Shown: positions 1-6,753, counted from the stretch's first letter. The stretch is DNA of 6,757 nucleotides from Erysipelotrichaceae bacterium (GCA_021202205.1 JAJQDJ010000206.1:1-6757); one strand, 5' to 3'. Notes: generated by a model from the sequence alone, not told the origin. Numbers and translations are program-made.

Positions 1-76
1 AACTATTAAAATACTCTTTTTTATTTAATTGTCCTTGACAAGGGGTACACTTTATAAAAACAATCCTTTTAAAAAA
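1..76. other. Non-coding tail downstream of the BMP lipoprotein gene
   Basis: This is the stretch between the lipoprotein stop codon and the window edge. It is very AT-rich except for a G/C patch at about 33-45, which contains a 4-bp inverted repeat (CCTT at 33-36, AAGG at 40-43). On the minus strand this is followed, after a gap, by an A-rich rather than T-rich stretch, so I do not call it a terminator. No ribosome binding site or start codon is evident. Whether transporter ATPase and permease genes follow to the left cannot be seen. Confidence 0.5.
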
Positions 77-1135
77 CTATGACTGATATTTAACAGTTAC
101 ATTACTTAAATCAATATAAGTAGAAGGATCACTACTATTTTCTGTAACATCATCACAAGAATATAAATCGATTTCAGAATTTTGAATCTTAGCTAAAATA
201 GCTTCATAGTCTTCTTGAGTGAAATTAGTAAATTTATCTGCGCTATAAACCATATCACCAGAACCAGTTAAAGTTACAACTTGTCCACCTTCAAAAGTAT
301 CATTATTAAATGCATCTAATGCTTCAGTAACAGCTGCACTTACACCTTTTAATGCAGAAGTTAAAACAGTTGTTGATTCATCACCTTGGTCAACGTCTAC
401 ACCAATACTCATACCACCATTTTCTTCAGCTGATGCAAAAACGTTAGAACAAATTTGTCCACCACAAGAGAATACGATTTCAACACCATCATTAACAAAC
501 CAGTTATCACAAGCAGTCTTGATAGATGGATCAGCACTGTATGTACCTGTATAATAATAATTAACAGTTACATCAACTCCTAATTCAGCAGCTGCGTCAT
601 TAGCACCTTGTAAGAATCCAACACCGTAGTTTACAACTGAATCTCCAGCCATACCACCCATGAATCCTAATTTAGTATATCCTTCTTTTACAGCAGCATA
701 TCCTACTAAATAACCTGATTCATTTTCTGCAAAAATATAACTAATCGTATTTTCTGTAGGTTCCAAATCAGTTTGATCAATTGCAACAAAAGTCACATCA
801 GGGAAATCAGCTTCTGCTTGAGTGACTGCAGTTGTAAAGTTGTAACCAGGTGTAACAATAATTTTTGCACCGTTGTCAATAGCTTGTTCAATTGTAGCAT
901 AAAGACCATCATCATCAGTGTCTTGAGGTGCATAATACTTATAAGAAATAGTATCACCACAATACTCTTCAATAGCTTCATAAGCAGATTGGTTGAATGA
1001 TTTGTCAGTTACTGAACCAGAGTCTGTAATCAAAGCTACTTCATAACCATCAGATGAAGAATCTGAATCATCACTGCTGCTACATCCTACTAGTAACAAA
1101 GACAAAGCTACTAAAGACGCAAACAATTTTTTCAT
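77..1135 (-). CDS. BMP/PnrA-family substrate-binding lipoprotein (probable nucleoside ABC importer receptor)
   Basis: This 352-residue protein is a probable surface lipoprotein that captures a ligand for an ABC importer; characterised BMP/PnrA relatives bind purine nucleosides. Residues 1-17 form a type II signal peptide (MKKLF then a hydrophobic core), with lipobox LVGC at 15-18 and Cys18 as the predicted lipidated residue. A Ser/Asp-rich linker covers about 19-30. The family signature ITDSGSVTDKSFNQ lies at 36-49, followed by VTPGYNF at 94-100, FAENESGYLVGY at 135-146 and GVDVDQ at 245-250. Length is normal for the family. The start is fixed by an AAGGAGG site 10 nt upstream (1146-1152) and by the signal peptide beginning there. 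The gene appears to be its own transcription unit, with a promoter at 1167-1195 and a terminator before it. From memory, Listeria has a BMP lipoprotein (TcsA) close to its spoIIIE-like gene, so the neighbourhood may be conserved. The ligand is inferred from family only. Confidence 0.93.
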   Translation of the reverse strand: MKKLFASLVALSLLLVGCSSSDDSDSSSDGYEVALITDSGSVTDKSFNQSAYEAIEEYCGDTISYKYYAPQDTDDDGLYATIEQAIDNGAKIIVTPGYNFTTAVTQAEADFPDVTFVAIDQTDLEPTENTISYIFAENESGYLVGYAAVKEGYTKLGFMGGMAGDSVVNYGVGFLQGANDAAAELGVDVTVNYYYTGTYSADPSIKTACDNWFVNDGVEIVFSCGGQICSNVFASAEENGGMSIGVDVDQGDESTTVLTSALKGVSAAVTEALDAFNNDTFEGGQVVTLTGSGDMVYSADKFTNFTQEDYEAILAKIQNSEIDLYSCDDVTENSSDPSTYIDLSNVTVKYQS

Positions 1136-1145
1136 ATTTACTTTT

Positions 1146-1152
1146 CCTCCTT
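1146..1152 (-). promoter_or_regulatory. Ribosome binding site of the BMP lipoprotein gene
   Basis: The minus strand reads AAGGAGG, a full anti-16S match, 10 nt upstream of the ATG. This is the strongest ribosome binding site in the window and fits an abundant surface lipoprotein. Confidence 0.85.
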
Positions 1153-1166
1153 AAATTTATGCATTT

Positions 1167-1195
1167 ATTTTAACATTAATTTAACAAAATGAAAA
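1167..1195 (-). promoter_or_regulatory. Probable sigma-A promoter of the BMP lipoprotein gene
   Basis: On the minus strand the -10 is TAAAAT (1172-1167), preceded by TG one base away (TGT at 1175-1173), giving an extended -10. A weak -35, TTTTCA (1195-1190), matches the consensus at four of six positions with a 17-nt spacer. The predicted start near 1160 would leave a leader of about 25 nt containing the ribosome binding site. The preceding terminator supports a separate unit. The AT-rich context means chance matches are possible. Confidence 0.6.
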
Positions 1196-1216
1196 GGGAG
1201 TTTAGTAAATTATGGT

Positions 1217-1255
1217 AAAAAAACGTAGAAAAGAAGATGCATTATACATCTTCTT
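1217..1255 (-). terminator. Probable intrinsic terminator at the end of spoIIIE
   Basis: On the minus strand a 9-bp perfect stem (AAGAAGATG at 1255-1247, CATCTTCTT at 1239-1231) with a 7-nt loop is followed by TTCTACG and then seven T (1223-1217). The 5' arm lies inside the last codons of spoIIIE and the stop codon lies in the loop. The stem is AT-rich and the T run is offset by seven bases, so efficiency may be modest. Its position between spoIIIE and a separate promoter supports the call. Confidence 0.55.
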
Positions 1256-3512
1256 CATGATATTGTCGAATATAGACTTCTCGTGGCTTACTACCAAGTT
1301 GCGGCCCAATGACTCCTTCTTCTTCAAGACGATCAATGATACGGGCAGCCTTGTTGTAGCCTATACGAAATTTACGTTGCAATAAAGATGTTGAAGCTTT
1401 TTGTGCCTGAATAACAAATTGTCGGCATTCTTCATATTCTTCGTCTTCTTCATCATCATCAATGTGACTTATAGAAGCATCAACAGCTTTTATGTTATCC
1501 AATGTTTTTTCATATTCTACGGATTGTTGATTTTTAATATAATCAACTATAGATTGAACCTCTTCATCAGTTACAAAGCAACCTTGAACACGTATTGGAG
1601 AAGATGAACCCATAGGAGAAAATAACATATCCCCTCTTCCAAGTAATTTTTCTGCACCTGTCGTATCTAAAATAGTACGAGAATCAACACCTGAGGATAC
1701 AGCAAAAGCAATACGCGAAGGAATATTAGCTTTAATGACACCAGTTATAATATCAGTAGATGGCCTTTGCGTTGCGACAATCATATGGATACCAGCAGCT
1801 CTTGCCATTTGGGAAATACGCATAATACAATCTTCAACAACTTTACTGGCTACCATCATCAAGTCAGCAACTTCATCCAATATAACAACTTTATAAGGCA
1901 TAAAAGGTATCCAATCCCTTGATTCTTTATCCATATTTTGTTTTTTAATATATTCATTATATGCTTGAATATTTTTGGCGTTGACTTCAGCAAATTTCTC
2001 ATATCGATCTTCCATATCTGATACGACTTCTTGTAAAACTCCTGCTGCTTTTTTGGCATCTGTGACAACTGGAAAAGCTAAATGAGGAAGATCATTATAA
2101 ATTGATAATTCTACTTTTTTAGGATCAACTAATATCAATTTAACTTCATCAGGCTTAGTACGCATAAGTATAGATGTAATAATCGCATTAACACATACGG
2201 ATTTACCTGAACCAGTTGCTCCTGCAATCAATAAATGTGGCATCTTATCTAAATGAGCATAAACAGGTTTACCAGATACATCTTTACCCAATGCTACAAC
2301 GAGTTTATCATTAGCGTAATGAGAATCATTCATAAGTGATTTATAAACATCTTTAAAAGCTACAACAGCAGGTGTTGAATTAGGAACCTCAATGCCAACG
2401 TATGGTTTTCCAGGTATTGGAGCTTCAATACGAATATCCGCTGTCGCTAAAGCCAATTTAATGTCATCTTGTAATTGCAATATTTTATTGACTCTTGTAC
2501 CAGTTTCTAATTTTAATTCATATTTGGTTATAGCAGGCCCAATATAGGCATTTTCAATAGTAGCATTGACACCAAATTCAGATAAAACGTTGGTTAAACG
2601 TATACCATTGTTTTTAGCAATGTTTTTTTCTTTAGAAGCATGATTGGTTGACCTTGTTTGAAGTAATGATATAGGTGGTAATTTATAATCATCACTATGA
2701 ATAATCGGTTTGACTTCTTTCTTTATTTCATCAATTTCTTTTTCATCTGTATCAATAATATCTATTTTCATTTTTTCTTCATTGATATCAAAAGCTTTCG
2801 TCTTTTTATTTTCTGGTGCTTTTTCTATTGGATCATCAAAGACTTCATCAGGGAATATAATAGTATCTTTTGATTTGCTAAATGGGTAAAAAAAACGAGG
2901 CTTTTGTCTTAGAATAATGACATTATCATCATTTTTTGGCTTATCTTCAATAATTTTTGTTCCTTTAGCTTTCTTAACCTTAGGTTTTTTCTTAGCATTG
3001 GATTGGTATTTAATATAAGCACGTGAGAAGAGTAAAATACAGCCAATAATTAATATAATATCGGCAATAATCAATGTACCTAGAATATCAAATAGACTGC
3101 TTAGAATACCAAATAACAGCATACCTATTATACCACCTTTATTCCAAACTCCACCTTGAATATAAGTATTTAATACTCCTATACCTTTGGCATCTTGATT
3201 AGAAGGAATACACGCTATAATTAATATACTGATAAATATCAAATATATTCCAACCGCTTCTGGTCCTGTTAATTTAGGAAGTTTAGCTTTAAAAAAGGAA
3301 TAAATACAACTACCTAGCAATCCTAAATATATTATACCATATAGATTACCAACTAAAAAAGTTACCATATTATTCATTACTGTACCAATAATGCCAAGAT
3401 TCATAGCAGCAATAACAATACATGCTATAATAATTAATGTTATCATTCTTATTTTAAGGTTTTCTTCTAATATATCTTTCTTACTTTTTCTTTTACGTTT
3501 TGTTTTAGCCAT
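1242..3512 (-). CDS. spoIIIE: DNA translocase SpoIIIE (FtsK/SpoIIIE family)
   Basis: This 756-residue, ATP-driven, membrane-anchored DNA pump moves the trapped chromosome across the septum into the forespore; relatives also clear DNA from division septa. A basic N-terminus (KTKRKRKSKK) precedes about four membrane segments at roughly 21-46, 54-74, 86-102 and 126-162. The last hydrophobic block is long and may hold two helices. A charged linker runs from about 165 to 300. The alpha/beta motor domains follow, with Walker A GATGSGKS at 431-438, Walker B VVILDEVAD at 542-550, TQRPSTD at 591-597 and LGRGDML at 634-640. An acidic stretch at 684-695 leads to a winged-helix gamma domain at about 696-750, the part that reads oriented DNA motifs in this family. 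Length is close to B. subtilis SpoIIIE. The start has an AAGGTGGGAG site (3517-3526) 4 nt away. No promoter is visible in the 39-nt gap to the RNase J-like gene, which instead holds a terminator. Neighbouring dpaAB and synteny favour SpoIIIE over an FtsK/SftA-type paralogue. Confidence 0.95.
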   Translation of the reverse strand: MAKTKRKRKSKKDILEENLKIRMITLIIIACIVIAAMNLGIIGTVMNNMVTFLVGNLYGIIYLGLLGSCIYSFFKAKLPKLTGPEAVGIYLIFISILIIACIPSNQDAKGIGVLNTYIQGGVWNKGGIIGMLLFGILSSLFDILGTLIIADIILIIGCILLFSRAYIKYQSNAKKKPKVKKAKGTKIIEDKPKNDDNVIILRQKPRFFYPFSKSKDTIIFPDEVFDDPIEKAPENKKTKAFDINEEKMKIDIIDTDEKEIDEIKKEVKPIIHSDDYKLPPISLLQTRSTNHASKEKNIAKNNGIRLTNVLSEFGVNATIENAYIGPAITKYELKLETGTRVNKILQLQDDIKLALATADIRIEAPIPGKPYVGIEVPNSTPAVVAFKDVYKSLMNDSHYANDKLVVALGKDVSGKPVYAHLDKMPHLLIAGATGSGKSVCVNAIITSILMRTKPDEVKLILVDPKKVELSIYNDLPHLAFPVVTDAKKAAGVLQEVVSDMEDRYEKFAEVNAKNIQAYNEYIKKQNMDKESRDWIPFMPYKVVILDEVADLMMVASKVVEDCIMRISQMARAAGIHMIVATQRPSTDIITGVIKANIPSRIAFAVSSGVDSRTILDTTGAEKLLGRGDMLFSPMGSSSPIRVQGCFVTDEEVQSIVDYIKNQQSVEYEKTLDNIKAVDASISHIDDDEEDEEYEECRQFVIQAQKASTSLLQRKFRIGYNKAARIIDRLEEEGVIGPQLGSKPREVYIRQYHEEDV

Positions 3513-3516
3513 TTAA

Positions 3517-3526
3517 CTCCCACCTT
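3517..3526 (-). promoter_or_regulatory. Ribosome binding site of spoIIIE, abutting a terminator U-tract
   Basis: The minus strand reads AAGGTGGGAG, ending 4 nt before the ATG. The AAAAGG at 3528-3523 lies directly after the T run of the upstream terminator and is complementary to its CCTTTT (3536-3531). The ribosome binding site could therefore be masked by an alternative fold. Confidence 0.7.
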
Positions 3527-3528
3527 TT

Positions 3529-3553
3529 AAAAAAGGCAAGATACATCTTGCCT
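3529..3553 (-). terminator. Intrinsic terminator between the RNase J-like gene and spoIIIE
   Basis: The minus strand has an 8-bp perfect stem, AGGCAAGA (3553-3546) and TCTTGCCT (3541-3534), closing a TGTA tetraloop. A run of six T (3534-3529) begins at the last base of the stem. This is a textbook Rho-independent terminator. The 5' arm begins within the TAG stop codon of the RNase J-like gene. It should stop most transcripts from that gene before spoIIIE, unless it is conditional or leaky. Confidence 0.82.
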
Positions 3554-5246
3554 ATATTTCTACTACTACGCCAATAAATACAGGTTTTTTTCTTGTTTCT
3601 TTTACAATATATTTCATTGATTGATCCTTCATCATATAGCGAATTTCGCTTATTTCAATATTAGGATCTTCTTTTAATTTTCCTACAACTTCTTCACATA
3701 TATCAATAACATGCTTAATAACATATTCTGAATCTTTTAAATAAACAAATCCCCTTGTTTGACAGTCTGTCTGAGCGACTATTTCCTTTGTTTCTTTAGA
3801 AATAGTTAATCCGACTACAACAACACCATCATTAGCCAGTTGAATACGATCATCAATTACCTTTTCTCCAACATCTCCAATACCACTACCATCAATCATA
3901 ATATCTTCAATTTCAAAAATATCTCTTTCTGGTAATACTTCACCATTTTTAAAAGTAATACGTTCACCATTATCTAATAAGATAATATGACTATCCTCAA
4001 TACCCATATCTAAAGCAATTTGGCGATTAAAAATAAAATGCTGATATTCACCTTTGATAGGTATATAATATTTTGGTTTAAAGATCTGAATAATAACATT
4101 AATGTCTTCTTTAGAAGCATGCATAGAAAATAAATCCTTATTCTTTAATAAATACACATGAGCTTCTGTTTTATATAAGCCATTATGCGCTTTATTAGCA
4201 ATCTTTTCAGTTCCAGGCAATACTGGTGAAGCAACAATAAATGTATCACCTTCACGTATTTTTAATAGCTTATCTCCGCCATCAATAATATCACAAATAT
4301 CATGGTAAATACGAGTTGGGGAACCACTTAGTAAAATAGCATAATTGCTATCATAAACAGGATTACCTATTTTTTCTTTATCCCCTAATAATTTTTCAGG
4401 AACATCAATGACTGGTTTATTTTGTTCTCTACCAATTCGAAGTAAACTATTAGTATTATCATATTTATCTCTACCATAGAAAACAATTTGACGTTTGTAT
4501 TTTTTTGTTAATTCAACAATCTCCTTTGTACGGAAAACATTCTGTGCAAAACTTGTAATAATAATACGTTCATTACTATCTTCGAAAACACGTTCAATTT
4601 TATTTGTCAATTTATGACTAGGAGATGTATAACCTTCATGTCTAGCACTAGAGGATTCAACCAATAAAGCTAAAACACCTTTCTTGCCAATCTCCATCAT
4701 CTTTTGAATATCGCATCTAAAACCTTCAGGAGCTCCAAAATCTATAATAAATTCACTACCATAAACTATATAACCTGCGTCAGTCCAAAAAGCAACACCA
4801 ACACTTCCAGGAATAGAATGTGTAACAGGAAAGAATTCTACTTGTACACCATTAATATCTATAGATGCATTACGATTGACACGTCTTAAATCCAAATCAA
4901 TATTGGCATTACGATTATGTCTTAAATAACGATTAATCATTTGTTCAATCAAATCACCTGTCAAACTTGGAGCATAGACAGGAGCACTTATAGATTGTAA
5001 TAAATAAGGTAATCCTGCCATGACATCATCATGACCATGTGTAATAATAATAGCTGCTATATTATCTTTTCTTTCTTCTAAATATGTAAAACTAGGAATG
5101 ATAATATCGACACCTAGTTTATCTGAATCAGGAAACCTAAACCCTGAATCTATTATAAATATATTATCATTAATCTCTAAACAATACATGCTTTTTCCCA
5201 TTTCAGCCTGTCCGCCTATTGGGATTAATTGAATTTTATCTTTCAT
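3552..5246 (-). CDS. rnjB: RNase J-family metallo-beta-lactamase/beta-CASP protein, J2-like with altered active site
   Basis: This 564-residue protein has the RNase J layout: beta-lactamase core, inserted beta-CASP domain, core remainder and C-terminal domain. Active RNase J enzymes are Zn-dependent 5'-3' exo- and endoribonucleases acting in RNA decay and rRNA maturation. Family landmarks are GGQAEMGK (11-18), THGHDD (69-74), THSIPGSVGV (142-151), the KPKYYIPIKGEY segment (390-401), a C-terminal DGSGIGDVG (452-460) and TRGFVYL (497-503). Several catalytic positions differ. The final His of HxHxDH is Val75. The metal-binding Asp of TGDF is Glu165 in GSEF. The SGHG after His376 is missing. The His of PVHGEY is Lys398. 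B. subtilis RNase J2 also departs from consensus at the first and last of these sites, and its gene sits at the same place between dpaAB and spoIIIE, which is the basis for the symbol. A catalytically weak or structural partner of a second RNase J is likely but unproven. The start has AAAGGGTGA just upstream and a strong promoter 49 nt before the ATG. Confidence 0.9.
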   Translation of the reverse strand: MKDKIQLIPIGGQAEMGKSMYCLEINDNIFIIDSGFRFPDSDKLGVDIIIPSFTYLEERKDNIAAIIITHGHDDVMAGLPYLLQSISAPVYAPSLTGDLIEQMINRYLRHNRNANIDLDLRRVNRNASIDINGVQVEFFPVTHSIPGSVGVAFWTDAGYIVYGSEFIIDFGAPEGFRCDIQKMMEIGKKGVLALLVESSSARHEGYTSPSHKLTNKIERVFEDSNERIIITSFAQNVFRTKEIVELTKKYKRQIVFYGRDKYDNTNSLLRIGREQNKPVIDVPEKLLGDKEKIGNPVYDSNYAILLSGSPTRIYHDICDIIDGGDKLLKIREGDTFIVASPVLPGTEKIANKAHNGLYKTEAHVYLLKNKDLFSMHASKEDINVIIQIFKPKYYIPIKGEYQHFIFNRQIALDMGIEDSHIILLDNGERITFKNGEVLPERDIFEIEDIMIDGSGIGDVGEKVIDDRIQLANDGVVVVGLTISKETKEIVAQTDCQTRGFVYLKDSEYVIKHVIDICEEVVGKLKEDPNIEISEIRYMMKDQSMKYIVKETRKKPVFIGVVVEI

Positions 5247-5294
5247 TATTTCACCCTTTCAATATATATAATATTTGTCCCATACAGTACGTTA

Positions 5295-5323
5295 ATCATA
5301 ACATATAATCGTCAGACGTTCAA
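5295..5323 (-). promoter_or_regulatory. Sigma-A promoter of the RNase J-like gene
   Basis: The minus strand reads TTGAAC (5323-5318), a 17-nt spacer, then TATGAT (5300-5295) with an upstream TG (TGT at 5303-5301). This is a near-consensus promoter with an extended -10. Transcription should start near 5288, giving a leader of about 42 nt. The -35 begins 2 nt after the dpaB stop codon. The gene is therefore expressed in vegetative cells independently of dpaAB. A small CGTC-T-GACG dyad (5310-5318) lies between the two elements, partly overlapping the -35, and could be an operator, though it is short. Confidence 0.8.
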
Positions 5324-5324
5324 A

Positions 5325-5900
5325 TTATTTTTCTTTATATCCTAATAAGAATGGTTGGATTTGTTGATGGTCTAAAGCTTTTTGGATAGTTTCTTTGACT
5401 TTTTCTTTACATGCTATAACACTATTAGGTTTGTGTTGATAATTATCCTGAAATATAGGCACAATATAATAGTTTTTTCGATTATATAATGTTAATAAAT
5501 GCGTACCACTTAAAGATAAGACATCATTAGAATATATTCCTATAATGATAGGTATCGCATTACGTAAGTTAGATTTTACAAGCATGGTTACTGCATTATC
5601 ATTGATACCTAAAGATAATTTAGCTAAAGTATTACTACTACAAGGATAAACCAATACGGCATTTAGCAAACAATTTGGTCCATAAATCTCTGATTCATTA
5701 ATTGTTGTATGAATAGGGCATGGAATGATATTGTATATTTTTTCCTTAAGTACTTGTGCATCATTAAAACGTGTATCCATAGTATTAACATGATCACTCA
5801 TAAATATTTCGATATCATATTCATCTTTTAAATCATTGAGAACATATAATAAATCATCCATACTGCAAAATGAACCAGTTATACAAATACCTAATCGCAT
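5325..5900 (-). CDS. dpaB: Dipicolinate synthase subunit B (SpoVFB)
   Basis: This 191-residue flavoprotein-fold protein is the second subunit of dipicolinate synthase, which oxidises dihydrodipicolinate to the dipicolinic acid loaded into the spore core; it works in the mother cell. Visible motifs are ITGSFCS at 7-13 near the N-terminus, TRF at 43-45, PCSSNTLAKL at 86-95, VKSNLRN at 108-114, SND at 124-126, and VPIFQDN at 147-153 followed by KPNS at 157-160. These match the DpaB pattern (cTgNtlaKl, aKahLRn, QDdp..KpnS) throughout. Length is close to the roughly 200 residues usual for the family. The ATG lies inside the end of dpaA (10-nt overlap), with AGAGG 10 nt upstream at 5911-5915, indicating translational coupling. 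No terminator is visible after it, so sporulation transcripts may run on into the RNase J-like gene. Confidence 0.93.
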   Translation of the reverse strand: MRLGICITGSFCSMDDLLYVLNDLKDEYDIEIFMSDHVNTMDTRFNDAQVLKEKIYNIIPCPIHTTINESEIYGPNCLLNAVLVYPCSSNTLAKLSLGINDNAVTMLVKSNLRNAIPIIIGIYSNDVLSLSGTHLLTLYNRKNYYIVPIFQDNYQHKPNSVIACKEKVKETIQKALDHQQIQPFLLGYKEK

Positions 5901-6685
5901 ATAAGAACATCCTCTAAACGATCACATATCATCTTTGAAGCATATCCATAAGCATAACGACATGGTATTGATGGTAAGATTTGACTATTCAAATTCAATT
6001 TTAAAGCTTTATGGTGATCAATGCCATAAGGATAAGAAGCAATATCCACTATCATAATATCTTTTTTAGCTTTAATTAATAAGTCCTCTTCTATAATAAC
6101 ACTAGGAATGGTATTAATTAATATATCAATCATTGATAAATCTATATCAGAAAGATTCATATATTGACATCCTATCGATTCAATATCATTTTTTAGTTTA
6201 GAATTTCTAACTCCTACACTTACTTGAGCTTTAAGCCCCAACAACAACTCAACAATCTCTTTACCACAATGTCCATAACCTGTAACGAGTATTTGACTAC
6301 GATATAAAGGAAATCTACGATGACTAATTAAATAACTGATAACACCTTCGGCTGTTAAAATACTATTATGCTTAATAAAATCTTCATTATCTAATAATGC
6401 AATATAATGAAAATGATATTGCTTAGATAGTAACAACATATAATCATTATGAATTAATGTAAAAACATAAGTATCTTTTTTTATCATATCACCTATATTA
6501 TCGATAACTATTGTATCTTGATGCGTATGCAAAAAATGCTTTAAATCAATCCCTTTACTACCAAGATAAAGAGCATCTGCATATTTCATATCACGTAAAT
6601 TATCTGTCACATAATAACCTTTTTGCATTAAATCATCCATTAACTGCAAAGAACGCATATCATCATGATTCACATATATTAACAT
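5891..6685 (-). CDS. dpaA: Dipicolinate synthase subunit A (SpoVFA), short and divergent
   Basis: This 264-residue protein is the NAD(P)-binding subunit of dipicolinate synthase and pairs with DpaB. The N-terminal half (1 to about 115) is the divergent DpaA N-domain. Next comes TAEG at 111-114, then a Rossmann domain with VTGYGHCGKE at 134-143 (GxGxxG at 136-141), NTIP at 191-194, VDIASYPYGID at 213-223 and a terminal LPSIPCRYAYG at 237-247. In Bacillus DpaA the corresponding parts are TIPTVEG-like, GLGRxG, NTIP, DLAS.PGGxD and LPGxxAPxTAG, so the last motif is clearly altered here. The family is usually near 290-300 residues, so this one is about 30 shorter, spread over both ends rather than cut. 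The start is supported by GAGGTG (6691-6696) with 5 nt to the ATG. The gene overlaps dpaB by 10 nt. asd, dapG and dapA, which follow dpaB in Bacillus, are absent. A sigma-K-type -10 lies upstream, as expected for mother-cell expression. Confidence 0.88.
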   Translation of the reverse strand: MLIYVNHDDMRSLQLMDDLMQKGYYVTDNLRDMKYADALYLGSKGIDLKHFLHTHQDTIVIDNIGDMIKKDTYVFTLIHNDYMLLLSKQYHFHYIALLDNEDFIKHNSILTAEGVISYLISHRRFPLYRSQILVTGYGHCGKEIVELLLGLKAQVSVGVRNSKLKNDIESIGCQYMNLSDIDLSMIDILINTIPSVIIEEDLLIKAKKDIMIVDIASYPYGIDHHKALKLNLNSQILPSIPCRYAYGYASKMICDRLEDVLICD

Positions 6686-6690
6686 AAATC

Positions 6691-6696
6691 CACCTC
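6691..6696 (-). promoter_or_regulatory. Ribosome binding site of dpaA
   Basis: The minus strand reads GAGGTG (within ATGAGGTGGA), 5 nt before the ATG at 6685-6683. It supports this start over any internal Met. Confidence 0.7.
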
Positions 6697-6706
6697 ATTA
6701 TAAATT

Positions 6707-6751
6707 AGGTAGTGTCAAAGCTTGTTATAATATATGGGCTTTTCACTACCT
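6707..6751. repeat. Inverted repeat in the dpaA leader
   Basis: An 8-bp perfect inverted repeat, AGGTAGTG (6707-6714) and CACTACCT (6744-6751), encloses a second 5-bp pair, AAAGC (6717-6721) and GCTTT (6738-6742), with a small asymmetric bulge between them. The central loop is AT-rich (6722-6737). No T run follows on the minus strand, so it is not an ordinary terminator of an upstream minus-strand gene. It could be a regulator site or an element end; the window stops too soon to tell. Confidence 0.6.
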
Positions 6752-6753
6752 GT
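6728..6753 (-). promoter_or_regulatory. Candidate sigma-K promoter of dpaAB
   Basis: On the minus strand CATATATTA (6736-6728) matches the sigma-K -10 consensus CATANNNTA at every fixed position. An AC dinucleotide, the core of the sigma-K -35, lies at 6753-6752, giving a spacer of 15 nt, one or two less than usual. The start would fall near 6721, about 36 nt before the dpaA ATG. dpaAB is a known mother-cell sigma-K operon in Bacillus, which supports the call. AT-rich sequence makes chance matches to this short motif possible. Confidence 0.5.

Noticed and set aside
33..43. CCTT-GAC-AAGG hairpin as terminator of the lipoprotein gene
   Set aside because: The stem is only four base pairs, and the minus-strand sequence after it is A-rich rather than a T run.
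35..58. TTGACA followed by TATAAA on the plus strand, a possible rightward promoter
   Set aside because: The spacer is only 12 nt, far from 16-18, and it would read antisense into the lipoprotein gene. The TTGACA is also part of a small inverted repeat.
773..1000. Plus-strand open frame opposite the lipoprotein gene
   Set aside because: It is antisense to a clearly coding gene, has a low-complexity Cys/Asn/Ile-rich translation and no ribosome binding site of note. The same applies to the open frames at 1401-1607 and 4704-4889.
1859..2068. Minus-strand small open frame inside spoIIIE
   Set aside because: It lies in another frame of the conserved motor domain and its translation resembles no protein I know.
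3552..5246. Reading the altered RNase J motifs as signs of a pseudogene
   Set aside because: The frame is intact over 564 codons, it has a good promoter, ribosome binding site and terminator, and its C-terminal domain is well kept. Constraint appears to persist, so it is annotated as a coding gene.
6697..6718. TTGACA and TATAAT on the minus strand before dpaA
   Set aside because: They are separated by only 10 nt, and the -10 would overlap the region just ahead of the ribosome binding site, leaving almost no leader.
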